Part shown: one piece after another, positions 14,852-15,309 of the stretch
How positions within the stretch are numbered: position 1 is the stretch's first letter
Layout of the letters: each line of letters opens with the position of its first letter
Assembly: GCA_040394775.1 (NCBI GenBank)
Contig: JBEBRN010000067.1
Coordinates: 1-15,309, forward strand
Origin: 40-80 sp040394775
GTDB taxonomy: Bacteria; Bacteroidota; Bacteroidia; Flavobacteriales_D; Crocinitomicaceae
DNA: 15,309 nucleotides
Reading direction: 5' to 3'
Notes under the pieces: model-generated
Seen by the model: only the letters and a program-made list of their open reading frames with translations
Databases searched by the model: none
What the model was told of the DNA's origin: nothing
Made by a program: the position numbers and the translations under genes

Positions 14852-15309
14852 ATGGATAAAATTAAAAACATGAAATATACCTATACCGTAGAAAAGAAGA
14901 ATTTTTTGAATTTTCAATTATATCACGTCAGTCAATCAGCTGAATTTAATATTAAACTAAAACGACAACCGCTAGTCATCATGTTAATCAATTTAGCGAT
15001 TGCCGTTTATTTTGCAGTAGATAAAAACTATATTATTTCAATGGCATTTGTAGCAATAGGCATATTATGGTATTTTCTATATCCAGCACGAATAAAGCGA
15101 CTTTATGAAAGTCGATTTGAAAACGATATCAATGTAAAATTTGAAAAACATTTTGATCGTGAAGCAGAACTTGAAATTACCGATGAATATCTAAAAACGT
15201 CTGATAAAGGAGGAAGTTCTCAAAAAAGTTATAAAGATATTTTGAAAATTGTTCATCTTCCAAAAGAAACACTTATCATTTTCAAAAATCAACAAACGTT
15301 TATTTTACC
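14852..15309 (+). CDS. YcxB-like membrane protein, cut by the window's right edge
   Basis: An open frame runs from the ATG at 14852 to the end of the window: 152 complete codons, no stop and a partial codon. The start reads MDKIKNMKYTYTVEKKNFLN. Two adjacent hydrophobic segments (about 40-56 and 60-77) are followed by a basic linker (ARIKRLYESRF) and a soluble part containing ELEITDEYLKTSD and SYKDILKIVHLPKETLIIF. This order, including the closing beta-rich domain, fits the YcxB-like family of small membrane proteins, whose function is unknown. The second ATG at 14870 (residue 7) is an equally possible start, giving a leader length more like that of its neighbours. The gene diverges from the FtsB/DivIC-like gene. 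Confidence 0.75.
   Translation, partial: MDKIKNMKYTYTVEKKNFLNFQLYHVSQSAEFNIKLKRQPLVIMLINLAIAVYFAVDKNYIISMAFVAIGILWYFLYPARIKRLYESRFENDINVKFEKHFDREAELEITDEYLKTSDKGGSSQKSYKDILKIVHLPKETLIIFKNQQTFIL

Noticed and set aside
1..15309. CRISPR arrays, insertion sequences, phage genes, tRNAs or rRNAs
   Set aside because: No repeat-spacer pattern, transposase or integrase motif, terminal inverted repeats or tRNA cloverleaf could be seen on either strand. All longer frames are accounted for by chromosomal genes.

Overview
The window reads as an ordinary chromosomal stretch of an AT-rich member of the Bacteroidota, most likely the Flavobacteriales. Three things point there. Clear copies of the Bacteroidota -7 promoter element TAnnTTTG precede several genes. 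None of the gene starts has a Shine-Dalgarno sequence; the leaders are A/T-rich instead. The gene families (type B L31, WG-repeat protein, long acyl-CoA dehydrogenase, Lnt with a GVEK loop) are common in that phylum. The family or genus cannot be fixed from the sequence alone.

Layout, left to right. ffh (SRP GTPase, 81-1430) is followed on the same strand by a TauE/SafE-family membrane protein that starts with TTG (1471-2262). rpmE2 (type B L31, 2410-2667) has its own promoter and a strong terminator, and the T-tract of that terminator also forms the -7 element for a secreted WG-repeat protein (2741-4858). A NUDIX CoA-diphosphatase-type gene (4869-5525, minus) converges on it. Divergent from the NUDIX gene is a tight three-gene cluster, trhO-lgt-lnt (5647-9137), with gaps of 3 and 2 bases. 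A 237-base non-coding gap with a hairpin then leads to a monocistronic acyl-CoA dehydrogenase (9375-11153), closed by a textbook terminator. Next comes a translationally coupled pair (ATGA overlap): a small lipoprotein (11258-11779) and a secreted TPR protein (11776-13593). On the minus strand, truA (13618-14352) follows an FtsB/DivIC-family division protein (14405-14716). A YcxB-like membrane protein starts divergently and runs off the right edge (14852 or 14870 to 15309).

Functional themes are protein export and envelope biogenesis (Ffh; Lgt and Lnt for lipoprotein maturation; a lipoprotein and two secreted repeat proteins; a division protein), tRNA modification (TrhO, TruA), the ribosome (L31) and lipid or CoA metabolism (acyl-CoA dehydrogenase, CoA diphosphatase). 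I found no mobile element, CRISPR array, tRNA, rRNA or convincing undescribed system. The more interesting signals are the strictly periodic 11-fold WG array, the terminator/promoter overlap, the trhO-lgt-lnt cluster, the uncharacterised lipoprotein-TPR pair, and several -7 elements so close to start codons that leaderless transcripts are plausible.
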